A stretch of 64,000 nt of DNA from Propionibacterium sp. (GCA_022837595.1 JALHFX010000001.1:96585-160584), one strand, 5' to 3'; numbered from the stretch's first letter, positions 8,814 through 16,633 are shown. The notes: generated by a model not told the origin, from the sequence alone. Translations and numbers: made by a program.

Positions 8814-8921
8814 CCGTCTCAGGCGCTACGCAGCGGAAAAAATCGCCAACTCATCTGCGCGCGGAGTATCGCTCATGTAATCGGCACAAAAACACAGGCC
8901 GTTTTCCCTTTCTCGCAAAGC

Positions 8922-8956
8922 CATCTCCACGGGGCAGACCTAACCCACAAGGAGAT
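8922..8956 (+). promoter_or_regulatory. Shared leader, copy 3
   Basis: ATCTCC pairs with GGAGAT (8951-8956); inner GGG/CCC; loop GCAGACCTAACC. It precedes the SleB-like gene at 8961. Confidence 0.7.
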
Positions 8957-8960
8957 CGAC

Positions 8961-9365
8961 ATGATCGAGATGGCAATCACATGCCTTGCACTGAACCTCT
9001 ACCATGAGGCGAGGGGCGAACCGGAGATCGGCCAATGGGCCGTTGCCCAAGTGACGATGAACCGGGCCCAGCATGATCCGGCCAAAGTGTGTGACACCGT
9101 GTTCAAGCCACGGCAATTCTCGTGGACAAACCGCTTGGTTGAAGCGCCTACGCCCGAGATTCGTCGAGCTCGGGCAGAGAATTACATGCCGAGAGAAGCA
9201 GAGGCATGGGAGTTGGCGAAGAAGATCGCTCGCCGAACACTCCAAGGAAGAGGACGGAACGTGGTTGGCGGCGCTACCCACTACCATGCCGACTACGTCG
9301 CACCACGATGGGCTTCGACCTTCAGTCAGGTCGCCCAGATCGGGAGTCACGTCTTCTACCGATGA
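8961..9365 (+). CDS. SleB-type cell-wall hydrolase, 134 aa
   Basis: Matches the Hydrolase_2/SleB family: ALNLYHEARGEPEIGQWAVAQVTMNR at the N-terminus holds the catalytic glutamate (the HEARGE motif), and GATHYHADYVAPRWA is the second family signature. These enzymes cleave peptidoglycan. The gene is short, essentially the catalytic domain alone, and has no signal peptide, so export would need a holin or another route. Similar orphan hydrolases are common on large plasmids and phages. It has its own leader and terminator. Confidence 0.88.
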   Translation: MIEMAITCLALNLYHEARGEPEIGQWAVAQVTMNRAQHDPAKVCDTVFKPRQFSWTNRLVEAPTPEIRRARAENYMPREAEAWELAKKIARRTLQGRGRNVVGGATHYHADYVAPRWASTFSQVAQIGSHVFYR

Positions 9366-9384
9366 TGCGGTCTTGACCTTTACT

Positions 9385-9420
9385 CCCCTGCGTTTCCTTG
9401 ATGGATTCGCAGGGGTTTTT
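9385..9420 (+). terminator. Intrinsic terminator
   Basis: CCCCTGCG pairs with CGCAGGGG (9408-9415), followed by TTTTT. Confidence 0.9.
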
Positions 9421-9514
9421 CATTTCAGAAGAAAGAAACAGCCGCTTGTCTGCGCGTTGCTAGGCGCTTATCTGGACACCAGGAAATTACGGCCTTTTAC
9501 CTTCTCCGCCTGGG

Positions 9515-9555
9515 CATCTCTCCCTTGCAGTTCAACCCATCACGCAAGGAGAAGA
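9515..9555 (+). promoter_or_regulatory. Shared leader, copy 4
   Basis: TCTCC-C-TTGC pairs with GCAAGGAGA with one bulged base (9 bp); the loop is AGTTCAACCCATCAC. The pairing fixes the GTG at 9558 as the start. Confidence 0.75.
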
Positions 9556-9557
9556 TC

Positions 9558-9782
9558 GTGCTCACCCTCATCAATGGTGACTGCGCAGGTCTGCGTCCGG
9601 CCCACCACTTCAACGATGTACTGGTCACAACGACACGTCTCATTCAGTACGTGGAAAAGGGACAGATCGAGGTCGCGCACCTGCTGGCTGCCAATTTCAC
9701 GCCCTTAGAACGCTGTGTTGTGTCCCGTCTGATGATCAATCGCGGCATCGCACCACAGACCGTGCTTCGCACCCTGTCTTGA
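9558..9782 (+). CDS. Hypothetical protein, 74 aa (GTG start)
   Basis: GTG start 5 nt after AAGGAGA within the leader. Helical-looking protein (DVLVTTTRLIQYVEKGQIEVAHLLA). The ending GIAPQTVLRTLS suggests a small helical domain. No family recognised. It is followed 19 bp later by the gene at 9802, so the two form an operon. Confidence 0.65.
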   Translation: MLTLINGDCAGLRPAHHFNDVLVTTTRLIQYVEKGQIEVAHLLAANFTPLERCVVSRLMINRGIAPQTVLRTLS

Positions 9783-9801
9783 CCGACACAAAGGAATCGC
9801 A

Positions 9802-10149
9802 ATGAATACTGTCTCTGATCCTGTTTTCTGGATTACACCGGAATCAATCCACGCCCTCCGTTGTGCCTTTGATGCTACGACCAAGGGCAGCTGGCATGCG
9901 GAGGCCTCGATGACGAAGCCGACCATCTCGATTACTGGCAATGGCCTTCGCTCCGTCGTCGCCCGCCTGGATGAAAACGGCCTGTGCCATGAGCACGGAG
10001 GTTCCGCGCTGGGTAACGCGCTGTTCATCGCGCGTGCCCACGAAATGATGCCGTTCCTGCTTGCGTGCGTAGAGGTGGCGCAACAAGCGGCAACCGGTGA
10101 GCTCGCCGGCGATGCGCTGCAAGCGAAGGCGCAGCGTATTTTCGACTGA
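9802..10149 (+). CDS. Hypothetical protein, 115 aa
   Basis: ATG with AAAGGA upstream, second gene of the cassette begun at 9515. The middle has short strand-like segments (PTISITGNGLRSVVARLD), and the C-terminus is a helix (LACVEVAQQAATGELAGDALQAKAQRIFD). No family recognised. The cassette ends at the terminator 10184-10213. Confidence 0.65.
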   Translation: MNTVSDPVFWITPESIHALRCAFDATTKGSWHAEASMTKPTISITGNGLRSVVARLDENGLCHEHGGSALGNALFIARAHEMMPFLLACVEVAQQAATGELAGDALQAKAQRIFD

Positions 10150-10183
10150 AGCCGTTGTCGCCATCCGGCACATCGATCCAACG

Positions 10184-10213
10184 TCGCCCTCATCACGAGG
10201 GCGATTTTTTTTT
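10184..10213 (+). terminator. Intrinsic terminator
   Basis: TCGCCCTC pairs with GAGGGCGA (10197-10204), followed by nine T. Confidence 0.95.
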
Positions 10214-10229
10214 CGCTTCTCCCTGAGCA

Positions 10230-10264
10230 CATCTCTCTCCTTGCAGCACAACCCAACAAGGAGA
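10230..10264 (+). promoter_or_regulatory. Shared leader, copy 5
   Basis: TCTCCTTG pairs with CAAGGAGA (8 bp without a mismatch); loop CAGCACAACCCAA. It precedes the ATG at 10270. Confidence 0.75.
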
Positions 10265-10269
10265 TGAGC

Positions 10270-10575
10270 ATGTCCAACACCCCCGAACTTGCGCCGATCA
10301 GAAGCCAGCTCGACGCACTTACCGCAATAGCACGTGAGCGAAGGTTGGGCGCAGCGCCCGACTTCGCAGGGGCCGTCGGTGGTGCCGACATCGATTTCAT
10401 GACGCCCGAAGAACGAGAACTGCGCCATCAACTGTTGATGCAGTTTCCCACCTTTGCTGAAGACCGTGCAGCTGCCCGTCAGCGCATTGCTGAGCGAATC
10501 GCAGCACGTCGCCGCGGCCTCCACATCCGTGAGTCGGCCGCAAGAGACCATGCAATCGAGGACTTCCGTAAATGA
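10270..10575 (+). CDS. Hypothetical protein, 101 aa
   Basis: Two ATGs are possible (10264 and 10270); 10270 gives a 6-nt spacing from AAGGAG and is chosen. The protein is highly charged and helical, with a basic C-terminal half (AAARQRIAERIAARRRGLHI) that could bind nucleic acid; this is speculation. The stop overlaps the next start (ATGA). Confidence 0.65.
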   Translation: MSNTPELAPIRSQLDALTAIARERRLGAAPDFAGAVGGADIDFMTPEERELRHQLLMQFPTFAEDRAAARQRIAERIAARRRGLHIRESAARDHAIEDFRK

Positions 10576-10769
10576 CAACCTGGATCATTGATGTGCGTGA
10601 CAGGGTCGGCCAACGGGTTCAACCCGATGCCGATGTACCTCCTGACAGTCTGCGCTTTCGAAAGGTCGTGGCAGATACCTTCACCGAAGCCCTACTCAAG
10701 GCTCAGGCTGAAGTTGCTGCCCTGACGGTTCCGTCGAAAATGGAGATGCCTCATGCCAAGCACTGCTGA
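10572..10769 (+). CDS. Hypothetical protein, 65 aa
   Basis: Translationally coupled to the previous gene by an ATGA overlap. The protein starts MTTWIIDVRDRVGQRVQP and has a later helix FTEALLKAQAEVAAL, a small alpha/beta layout. No family recognised. Confidence 0.55.
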   Translation: MTTWIIDVRDRVGQRVQPDADVPPDSLRFRKVVADTFTEALLKAQAEVAALTVPSKMEMPHAKHC

Positions 10770-11022
10770 ACTTCAAGAGGAAATAAACCGGCTTCAGAGA
10801 GCTCTCACTCAATCTGAAAACCGCGCCGAGATGTATTTTCAGCAGCTCGTCATGGGCATTCACGTTCGTTCTGACTTGAAGCTGTTTTTTGATCAGGTCG
10901 AAAGAAACAAAGGTAGGAGTGCAGAGAGAGAGCGGTGTATCGCCATCTGTCTTAAAGAAAGCAAGGAGCCGAATGATCTGGGAGACATCCTTGCTCATCG
11001 CATCCGAACATTGAACGCCTGA
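10753..11022 (+). CDS. Hypothetical coiled-coil protein, 89 aa
   Basis: Overlaps the previous gene by 17 bp; GGAG lies upstream of the ATG. The first 30 residues form a coiled coil (LQEEINRLQRALTQSENRAEMYF). Small proteins of this kind are frequent in phages and plasmids. The three-gene cassette ends at the terminator 11035-11066. Confidence 0.65.
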   Translation: MPSTAELQEEINRLQRALTQSENRAEMYFQQLVMGIHVRSDLKLFFDQVERNKGRSAERERCIAICLKESKEPNDLGDILAHRIRTLNA

Positions 11023-11034
11023 TACGTTCGAGCC

Positions 11035-11066
11035 AAAAAACGCCAGCCCGGTCTGGCGTTTTTTTT
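11035..11066 (+). terminator. Strong intrinsic terminator
   Basis: AAAAAACGCCAG pairs with CTGGCGTTTTTT across a 6-nt loop, ending in eight T. The A run on the other side makes it usable in both directions. Confidence 0.95.
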
Positions 11067-11096
11067 CGGCCTTTGGGTAGTTCACATGCTCATCGC

Positions 11097-11135
11097 CACA
11101 TCTCTCCGTGCAGTCCTAACCAACAAGGAGATGTG
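11097..11135 (+). promoter_or_regulatory. Shared leader, copy 6
   Basis: CACATCTC (11097-11104) pairs perfectly with GAGATGTG (11128-11135), covering the Shine-Dalgarno and the bases just before the ATG at 11138. The loop carries GCAGTCCTAACC. Confidence 0.8.
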
Positions 11136-11137
11136 CC

Positions 11138-11707
11138 ATGACCAGCACGAAAAAGAAGCCTGTCCCCAAATGCAATCAGTCGTCCAAGTGGAAGCGGGGT
11201 GTGCGAGAACGGATCGCCGCTCAACAGAAGCAAAACAGCAAGAAGAAGGCAACGAAGAACAGCAAGCCACAGGCTAAATTTTTGCCTTGGGAGCGTCAGC
11301 CAGTGACCTGCCCGTACTGCAGCCGGCGTGCCATGCTGGTGACAGGCCAAGTCATCTACCCACATCGCCCCGACCTGCATGATCTCAACTTCTGGCTTTG
11401 CGATCACTGCAAAGCCTATGTTGGGACGCACAAGGCCGGTCTCGGCTGGGGAAACGGCACGCGCCCAAAGGGTACGCTTGCCGATGAGCCGACGCGTCGC
11501 GCTCGCAGGGCCGCACATGCAGCATTCGACCCGTTCTGGCAAGAAGGCGATCTTTCACGGCGGAAGGCTTACGCCTGGCTCGCTGAGTCCCTAGGGCTGA
11601 GCGTCGAAGAAACACACCTTGGCGCCTTCGACGTCGCAACTTGCCAACGCGTGATCGAACTTTGCGTGGCCAGAAGGTCGCAGCTTTCTGACGACTGCCT
11701 GCTCTGA
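11138..11707 (+). CDS. DUF3268-type zinc-finger protein, 189 aa
   Basis: A basic N-terminal tail of about 50 residues (many Lys, Gln and Asn) precedes a zinc-finger-like domain: CPYC at about residue 59, YPHRPDL, then WLCDHCKAYVGTHK and RPKGTLADEPTRRARRAAHAAFDPFW, which match the DUF3268 signature. The four cysteines (CxxC and CxxC) would bind one zinc. The family is common on plasmids and phages and has no assigned function. Leader on one side and terminator 11722-11750 on the other. Confidence 0.85.
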   Translation: MTSTKKKPVPKCNQSSKWKRGVRERIAAQQKQNSKKKATKNSKPQAKFLPWERQPVTCPYCSRRAMLVTGQVIYPHRPDLHDLNFWLCDHCKAYVGTHKAGLGWGNGTRPKGTLADEPTRRARRAAHAAFDPFWQEGDLSRRKAYAWLAESLGLSVEETHLGAFDVATCQRVIELCVARRSQLSDDCLL

Positions 11708-11721
11708 TCCTTACCCATTAA

Positions 11722-11750
11722 CCCCCGTCGCCTGCTGGCACGGGGGTTTT
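11722..11750 (+). terminator. Intrinsic terminator
   Basis: CCCCCGT pairs with ACGGGGG (11740-11746), followed by TTTT. Confidence 0.9.
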
Positions 11751-11766
11751 CTCATGGGCTGTTGCT

Positions 11767-11804
11767 CATCTCCTGCTTGCAGTCCAAACCCGCACACAAG
11801 GAGA
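11767..11804 (+). promoter_or_regulatory. Shared leader, copy 7
   Basis: CATCTCCTGCTTG faces CAAGGAGA (11797-11804), pairing as CTTG/CAAG or TCTCCT/AGGAGA. The loop carries GCAGTCCAAACC. It fixes the ATG at 11813 as the start. Confidence 0.7.
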
Positions 11805-11812
11805 ATCCAGAC

Positions 11813-12454
11813 ATGGAGTCCACAACCGACCAGCCCGTTCAGCTCCACGGCAAGATGGAGTACCTGCACAGGAAGAAAGCCGTTGGGCCTATCGCCGAAC
11901 GTGCGTTCTCGCGCATCCTGGAAGACAACCCAGACTTTCTGACGATCGAGGACAAGCTCCTGCAGATCGCTAACGAGAACGCTTCGCTCAAGAGCCGCTT
12001 CGCGAGAATCTTACGATTTGCGGATGTGATCGCGGCCGCGATCTCACCCCACGCCGGATGCAAGCACGCGTGCTCCTCTTGCTGTCACATCTCGGTCGGT
12101 CTCAGTGGTGCCGAGGCGCAGATCATTGGTAGGGCCATCGGCGTTGAACCTGCGACCAACGTTAGCAGCCACGGAGACCGAGAAGCACTGGTGAAGCACT
12201 ACTTTGGCGAACCGTGTCCGTTCCTTTCGAACGGGGGTTGCAGCATCTATGACCATCGACCCGTCGCGTGTCGCTTGCACTTCTCCCTTGATCGCGACGG
12301 CTATTTCTGCCGAACAAGCATCGCGCCGGAGGAAAGCATCGTCCCGAACGTAAATCTGGAGTCGTACTGGATGATCTACGGCCTGATCGCCGCCCAGATG
12401 AGCAGAGACGAAGGTGACATCAGGCTGTTTTTCCCGCAAGGAAGACAGTGCTGA
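11813..12454 (+). CDS. YkgJ-type cysteine-cluster protein, 213 aa
   Basis: Contains the zinc- or iron-chelating cluster of the YkgJ family: CKHACSSCCHISVGLSGAEA at about residues 83-102, then PCPFLSNGGCSIYDHRPVACRLHF at about 134-157. The family has eight or so conserved cysteines, is thought to bind metal, and has no firm function. The N-terminal 80 residues are helical. Length is normal for the family. It has its own leader, and its terminator is shared with the convergent gene at 12517. Confidence 0.85.
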   Translation: MESTTDQPVQLHGKMEYLHRKKAVGPIAERAFSRILEDNPDFLTIEDKLLQIANENASLKSRFARILRFADVIAAAISPHAGCKHACSSCCHISVGLSGAEAQIIGRAIGVEPATNVSSHGDREALVKHYFGEPCPFLSNGGCSIYDHRPVACRLHFSLDRDGYFCRTSIAPEESIVPNVNLESYWMIYGLIAAQMSRDEGDIRLFFPQGRQC

Positions 12455-12476
12455 CTGCCAGGACTCAATGAGTACC

Positions 12477-12517
12477 AAAGCCGGCCCTGAACCTCCCGTT
12501 CTGGTGCCGGCTTTTTT
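12477..12517. terminator. Bidirectional terminator
   Basis: AAAGCCGGC pairs with GCCGGCTTT (12506-12514), with T on both sides of the hairpin in the respective directions. It serves the convergent genes at 11813 (plus) and 12517 (minus). Confidence 0.85.
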
Positions 12518-12771
12518 CAGATCACCTTGAGGCGCCTTGCCAAAACAAGGACCCTATCCCGAACGCTCTTGTGTTCCGGGTTCCAGCGATCGCTCATTAC
12601 CGCAATCTGTTCGCCCAGCTGCGCCGTGCTGTACTGGCCGAGCCGGACCTCTGAGGCACGAACTTGCGCCTCGAGAGATCGTTTTCGCTCCATTTGCGCT
12701 TGTCGAAACCGCCGCTGTCGCTCTGCAACAGTCAGGGCTTGCCCGGTCCTCGGCCTTGTCATCCTCGCCAT
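12517..12771 (-). CDS. Small basic protein, likely autoregulated DNA-binding plasmid regulator
   Basis: A protein of 84 aa from the ATG at 12771, or 81 aa from the ATG at 12762, which is better spaced from AAGGGG. The sequence has a basic N-terminal half (TVAERQRRFRQAQMERKRSLEAQ), followed by a helix and a short C-terminal basic helix. No family is certain; the AERQRRFR start resembles small plasmid regulators. Two copies of the palindrome CGTTACCGTAACG lie 10 and 38 bp upstream of the first ATG, a typical autoregulatory arrangement. DNA binding is inferred from that context. Confidence 0.6.
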   Translation of the reverse strand: MARMTRPRTGQALTVAERQRRFRQAQMERKRSLEAQVRASEVRLGQYSTAQLGEQIAVMSDRWNPEHKSVRDRVLVLARRLKVI

Positions 12772-12781
12772 CCCCTTAATT

Positions 12782-12822
12782 CGTTACCGTAACGGTTATT
12801 CTACACCCTCGTTACCGTAACG
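12782..12822. promoter_or_regulatory. Two operator palindromes CGTTACCGTAACG
   Basis: Copies at 12782-12794 and 12810-12822, centres 28 bp apart, lie between the minus-strand gene at 12771 and a possible plus-strand transcript. They are identical in core to sites at 1929 and 2459 in the repeat region. Confidence 0.65.
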
Positions 12823-13276
12823 CAACGCTTTTCACCCGTCATTGCATCCCTCACCTAAGCAGGCAATCTCGCCGTGCGCTCGAGCTCCGCAACACCCCTT
12901 TGCCAAACAGCTTTTTGGGCTTATCCCATGGGAAAACCGGCAAATAAGGCAATCTTCCGGCTCTGGCGCGCGCCACACAGCGCGCAACAGGTATGGGTTG
13001 CACAAATGCAATACTTCCTGCCCTTGCGAAGCGCCCCCTCGGCGCGGAGCAAGGCCGCGTCCGACCACAGGAGCAGAAGTGCCTAAGAATCGCATCCAGC
13101 CCCTCCTGAAGTGCCCCCAAGGCGCGAAAGGAGGGCGGCCCTTTTTTTGATGGGCAGGGCAGGAGGAAGGAGGTTTCTTGGCCGGTCCGAGTCAGCTTCT
13201 CTGGGGCGTCGCTTTGTTTTTGGTCTTCGATTTGACGGAAATTCTCGTTTCGATAGGCTTTTCTGAGGTGGCTGGG
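12823..13276 (+). other. Gene-free region with a possible noncoding transcript
   Basis: About 450 bp with no convincing gene. It is rich in short inverted repeats, such as GGCGCGCGCCACACAGCGCG near 12965. It ends in a terminator-like structure: GCCC(C)TCCT pairs with AGGAGGGC, followed by GGCCC and seven T at 13141-13148. A plus-strand RNA from the operator region to 13148 would fit, but no promoter is clear. The rest (13149-13276) is the upstream region of the gene at 13319. Confidence 0.35.
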
Positions 13277-13314
13277 CACATCTCCTATGTGCAGTTCCAA
13301 CCTCACATGGAGAT
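13277..13314 (+). promoter_or_regulatory. Shared leader, copy 8
   Basis: ATCTCC-T-ATGTG pairs with CACATGGAGAT (11 bp with one bulge). The loop is CAGTTCCAACCT. It is one of the best-paired copies and fixes the ATG at 13319. Confidence 0.8.
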
Positions 13315-13318
13315 CGAA

Positions 13319-15199
13319 ATGAAGAAACTTCAAGCTGTAAGGAGAACACTCTCCGGTGCGAGCGTCGAGCCGATCCTGGCGGCGCTTGGAGAGTTTGTCG
13401 ATGTGGAGGAGTTGTTCCATATCGCCTCGAGGCACGATGGCTATCGGGATGGGGGGTGTATCGCGGGGCAGGCAGTGTCCAGCGCTGTCCAAGACCTGTT
13501 CTTCGGGGGACGAGGAGGGGTCTACAACGATGTCGATTGTTTTGCCCCTGCGGCTGGTCATCATTTCGAGAGCACGGAAGTCCGCAGTCGGGTTAAAACC
13601 GTCCAGATGGCCGACGTGGTGGGCGAGGTCGATTACGAGCAGATCAATGCTCGTGTGGTGCCGCGGTACAGGGTGTTGAGTTCGTCCAGGATGGATAAGC
13701 TCAATCTGGTTCAGATTGACGAGTACGCTCGCAACAAGCCGATTGAGCTGACAGCCTCGATCCTTCGGTCCTTCGATTTCAATTGCGTCCAGGTTGGGAT
13801 CGATCTTGTCGAGCGGAAGCTGGTTTGGACGCCTGCGTTCGAGCGGTTTTTGGCGACACGGCAGATCGAGGTCGAAAGCACGCACACGCCAGCCCACACG
13901 GCGATTCGTCTGGCCAAGAAGCTGGGTGAGCTCGAGAACGTGTATGTCGATCAGGACCGGGTTTTTCGCACGCTGGCTGGTGCGATCATGAGGCTCAAGG
14001 TCGCGGAGGCGCAAACCGAGCGGGGAAAAGGGCAGAAAGACGAGATGATCGCTTCGCTTGCGACATTGGGTGCCAGTGATCCTCGTTCAGCGATGGGGAC
14101 GCTCTATGGCCAGCGGCGCTTCGGCAAGCTTCTCGCTCAAAAGGCGAGGGACAACGAATCGACGCTTTCACCCTATTTCTCGCTTTGTGAGGAAGGTCAG
14201 TCGGGAGGGGTGTTCTCGCTTGAGCCCAAGCGCTTGCCAGATGAATCTTTTCTGCGGCTTGCGTCAAGGCGCCACGTCGCCGAATACGCTCGGCTCGCCG
14301 CGGTGTTTCTGCGGCCCCATAAGCCTGAAGTTAAGGCAAGAGCGGCCGCGTTGCTGCGGGTCGATCCTGTCTCGCTCGAGCCGATCACGGGGCACATTCA
14401 CATTTGGCCTGCGCATCCGTCCTCTTCGGTGATTGAGATGGCGCATGAAAAGGTCTCGGTGAAGGAGATGGATCGATTCCTGGCGGTGTGCGACCGGCAT
14501 CGTGGCTTGATGTCGAGAGTGCAGATGAGGAATTCGCTTGCGGAGCAGGTTGGGGTGGTGCAGGTTGTCCAAAAGCTCGCTAGCGAGCATGGCCAGTGGG
14601 TGTACGGGCTGATCGAGGCGAGGGCTGATGTTTATGGCCACCCGTTCGATGGGCTTGAGGCGTACCTGACCGAGCAGATTGGCCTGGCACGTGAAGACAT
14701 GCTCAAGCCACTCATCCATCGCCGTTTGCGTCAGTCAGTTTATGACGGCGTTGCGGTGAAGGAACTGGTGACCCGAGCCGAATGCTTCCAGGAGGGCGAA
14801 GATCTGCATCATTGCATCGGCGGGTACGCTGGGGCGTTGTCCTACGGGAAAACCGTCTTGCTCAGTCTCAGATCGAGCGAGAAGCTCACATCGATGTGGA
14901 GTTCGGCAGAGATCAGTCTCGACGATCTTGCGAGGCCTGTGATCCGCCAACACTACGGACCGTGCAACAGTCCCGCGTGCGAGGCCCACCAGGCGGTTCT
15001 CAAGCAGGTTGTCGATGACCTGGTGGTCGGTGAGCTGGTGGCGAGGACACGGTGGCTCCAGCGGTTGTCATGGCTGGGTTATCGGGTGGCGCCTCTGGTT
15101 TTGCGCGGTCGGTCGTTCAAGCGAAAGGCTGCTGAGGTCGTGGCACGTTTTCGTCCGAAACCCAAGCCGAAGTTCGATCCCGATGTGATCCAGTGGTAG
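13319..15199 (+). CDS. Large PcfJ-like plasmid protein, 626 aa
   Basis: The start at 13319 is set by the leader; the frame is open further upstream but has no ribosome-binding site there. The C-terminal third (ECFQEGEDLHHCIGGYAGALSYGKTVLLSLRS near residue 490) matches the PcfJ family signature, in which a conserved His-Cys-x-Gly-Gly-Tyr is followed by a beta-rich segment; PcfJ is encoded on conjugative plasmids and its role is unknown. The N-terminal region has FFGGRGGVYNDVDCF (about residues 60-75), which resembles the GG...DxD core of nucleotidyltransferases. The C-terminus is basic. A DNA- or RNA-modifying role is possible but unproven. Confidence 0.7.
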   Translation: MKKLQAVRRTLSGASVEPILAALGEFVDVEELFHIASRHDGYRDGGCIAGQAVSSAVQDLFFGGRGGVYNDVDCFAPAAGHHFESTEVRSRVKTVQMADVVGEVDYEQINARVVPRYRVLSSSRMDKLNLVQIDEYARNKPIELTASILRSFDFNCVQVGIDLVERKLVWTPAFERFLATRQIEVESTHTPAHTAIRLAKKLGELENVYVDQDRVFRTLAGAIMRLKVAEAQTERGKGQKDEMIASLATLGASDPRSAMGTLYGQRRFGKLLAQKARDNESTLSPYFSLCEEGQSGGVFSLEPKRLPDESFLRLASRRHVAEYARLAAVFLRPHKPEVKARAAALLRVDPVSLEPITGHIHIWPAHPSSSVIEMAHEKVSVKEMDRFLAVCDRHRGLMSRVQMRNSLAEQVGVVQVVQKLASEHGQWVYGLIEARADVYGHPFDGLEAYLTEQIGLAREDMLKPLIHRRLRQSVYDGVAVKELVTRAECFQEGEDLHHCIGGYAGALSYGKTVLLSLRSSEKLTSMWSSAEISLDDLARPVIRQHYGPCNSPACEAHQAVLKQVVDDLVVGELVARTRWLQRLSWLGYRVAPLVLRGRSFKRKAAEVVARFRPKPKPKFDPDVIQW

Positions 15200-15238
15200 T
15201 TAGTTTGAGAGTCGGCTTCAGAACGGCTCTCGGTTTCG

Positions 15239-15277
15239 GCCGCAGCTTAACCACACAAGGTTGGCTGCGGTTTTTTA
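15239..15277 (+). terminator. Intrinsic terminator
   Basis: CCGCAGC..AACC pairs with GGTT..GCTGCGG, followed by six T. Confidence 0.9.
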
Positions 15278-15291
15278 TGCGCCCGTCCAGC

Positions 15292-15330
15292 GCATCTCTG
15301 AGGTGCAGTTCAACCTCAATCCAAGGAGAA
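15292..15330 (+). promoter_or_regulatory. Shared leader, copy 9
   Basis: Inner helix GAGGT/ACCTC around the loop GCAGTTCA; outer TCTC pairs with GAGA of the Shine-Dalgarno. It precedes the ATG at 15335. Confidence 0.75.
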
Positions 15331-15334
15331 AAAT

Positions 15335-15982
15335 ATGGGCATCACCACAAGTCCGATTGTCGTTCATCTCGATACGATCGGTATGGATGACTACCTGGCC
15401 AGCGATGACCAGGCCAAGACGGTGTTTCACGCGCTTCAAGCCTACGGCTTTCTGCTCACGCACCAGCCGCCGAAGGGTGTTCTTCGGCGCTACACGTTTG
15501 CCGAATTCGCAGCGGTGATCGAGATGAACTACGACGTCACCGAGCCGCGGCATTGCGAAGTTGTTGCGGTGTTGCGCGAGGTGCATCGCCTCAATTCGGG
15601 TGAGAGTCCGGTTCGCGCCAAGCTCAAGTCGATCGTGATTACCAGAGCGATCGAGGAGTACCGGGCTGAACTCGAGGCGTTCGCCCAAAAGCACGAAGGC
15701 GAGATCGCTGCGCTGGCAGAGGAGGTTAACGCCGGACGCATCGTCCTCGATGAAGACGAGCACTGGGATCGTGTCGATCTGCTGAAGGGGGCGCTGGGCA
15801 GCCGATGCGCGAACGCAGTTGGTTCGCGTGAGGATGATCAGGAGGAAGCCTTGGCACTGGCCGAAAGCTGGGTCAGCGCGAGCTACTCGCAGTTTGAGCC
15901 TCGCACGAGTTTACTTCTGGCCTTTTGGCTGGAAGGCATCGATGCGGTGTGCGGCAGGCTGTCTCGCGTGGTGGAGGCCTGA
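15335..15982 (+). CDS. Hypothetical protein, 215 aa, first gene of a five-gene operon
   Basis: The ATG follows AAGGAGAAAAAT. Residues 1-75 look alpha/beta, residues 90-150 helical (ITRAIEEYRAELEAFAQKHEGEIAALAEEV). No domain recognised. The genes at 15985, 16346, 16754 and 17822 follow in the same direction with short gaps, and the operon ends at 18192-18236. Confidence 0.7.
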   Translation: MGITTSPIVVHLDTIGMDDYLASDDQAKTVFHALQAYGFLLTHQPPKGVLRRYTFAEFAAVIEMNYDVTEPRHCEVVAVLREVHRLNSGESPVRAKLKSIVITRAIEEYRAELEAFAQKHEGEIAALAEEVNAGRIVLDEDEHWDRVDLLKGALGSRCANAVGSREDDQEEALALAESWVSASYSQFEPRTSLLLAFWLEGIDAVCGRLSRVVEA

Positions 15983-15984
15983 TC

Positions 15985-16353
15985 ATGGTGTTCTCTCAAC
16001 GCGAGTTGGCAACGGTGTTGGCAGCCCTGCGCTTCTGGGCGCGTACCGGCATCTCGGATACGCCTCTGGAGCATTCGATCGCAACCGAAGGGGAGGTGCT
16101 GCGGCCCCTCAACATGGAAGAGGTCGATGTGCTGTGCGAACGACTCAACACGGTCGATGACCACGAGGCGAAGCGGGTGCTGGTGAGCGTTAGCGGCGGA
16201 GTTGCCGACATCGCCTGCGATCCAGGGGTTGAGGTGGCCGTGTTCGACCATGACGCCTTTGCATCCGATCCCGAAGCGACGGCTGGCGTGCCTTCAAGCT
16301 TCAAGGGCCTCGCCGAGGTTCTGGGGGTGCCTGTGGAGGCTCATCATGAGTAG
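15985..16353 (+). CDS. Hypothetical protein, 122 aa
   Basis: Starts 2 bp after the previous stop. The N-terminal segment MVFSQRELATVLAALRFW looks like a helix-rich domain; LNMEEVDVLCERLN and a variable acidic C-terminal half follow. No family recognised. It overlaps the next gene by 8 bp. Confidence 0.65.
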   Translation: MVFSQRELATVLAALRFWARTGISDTPLEHSIATEGEVLRPLNMEEVDVLCERLNTVDDHEAKRVLVSVSGGVADIACDPGVEVAVFDHDAFASDPEATAGVPSSFKGLAEVLGVPVEAHHE

Positions 16354-16633
16354 CCACTGGGCGTGGGCCGAGCGGGTGATCGCTCAGCATGACAGGGACA
16401 AGCCTTTTGCGCCTGAAAACGGTGATGCGCTTCGTTTTAGCGTTGGCGACCCCGTGATCTACACCAACGACTATGGCGTGCAGTTCAAGCAGCGTGTGAC
16501 GGGCCTGTATCAGCCGTCCGAACCGTGCTCGCTGTACGCAACGGGCCGGCGCTATCTCCTCGATACGGACTGCTACTGGATGCCGGTAGCAGAGGCAAAT
16601 CTGGAGTTGGATGTATCCAGGGCGGCGCTCTGA
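16346..16633 (+). CDS. Hypothetical protein, 95 aa
   Basis: Overlaps the previous gene, so likely translationally coupled. The segment FSVGDPVIYTNDYGVQFKQRVTGLYQ suggests a small beta-barrel; YATGRRYLLDTDCYWMPV follows. No family recognised. Confidence 0.65.
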   Translation: MSSHWAWAERVIAQHDRDKPFAPENGDALRFSVGDPVIYTNDYGVQFKQRVTGLYQPSEPCSLYATGRRYLLDTDCYWMPVAEANLELDVSRAAL

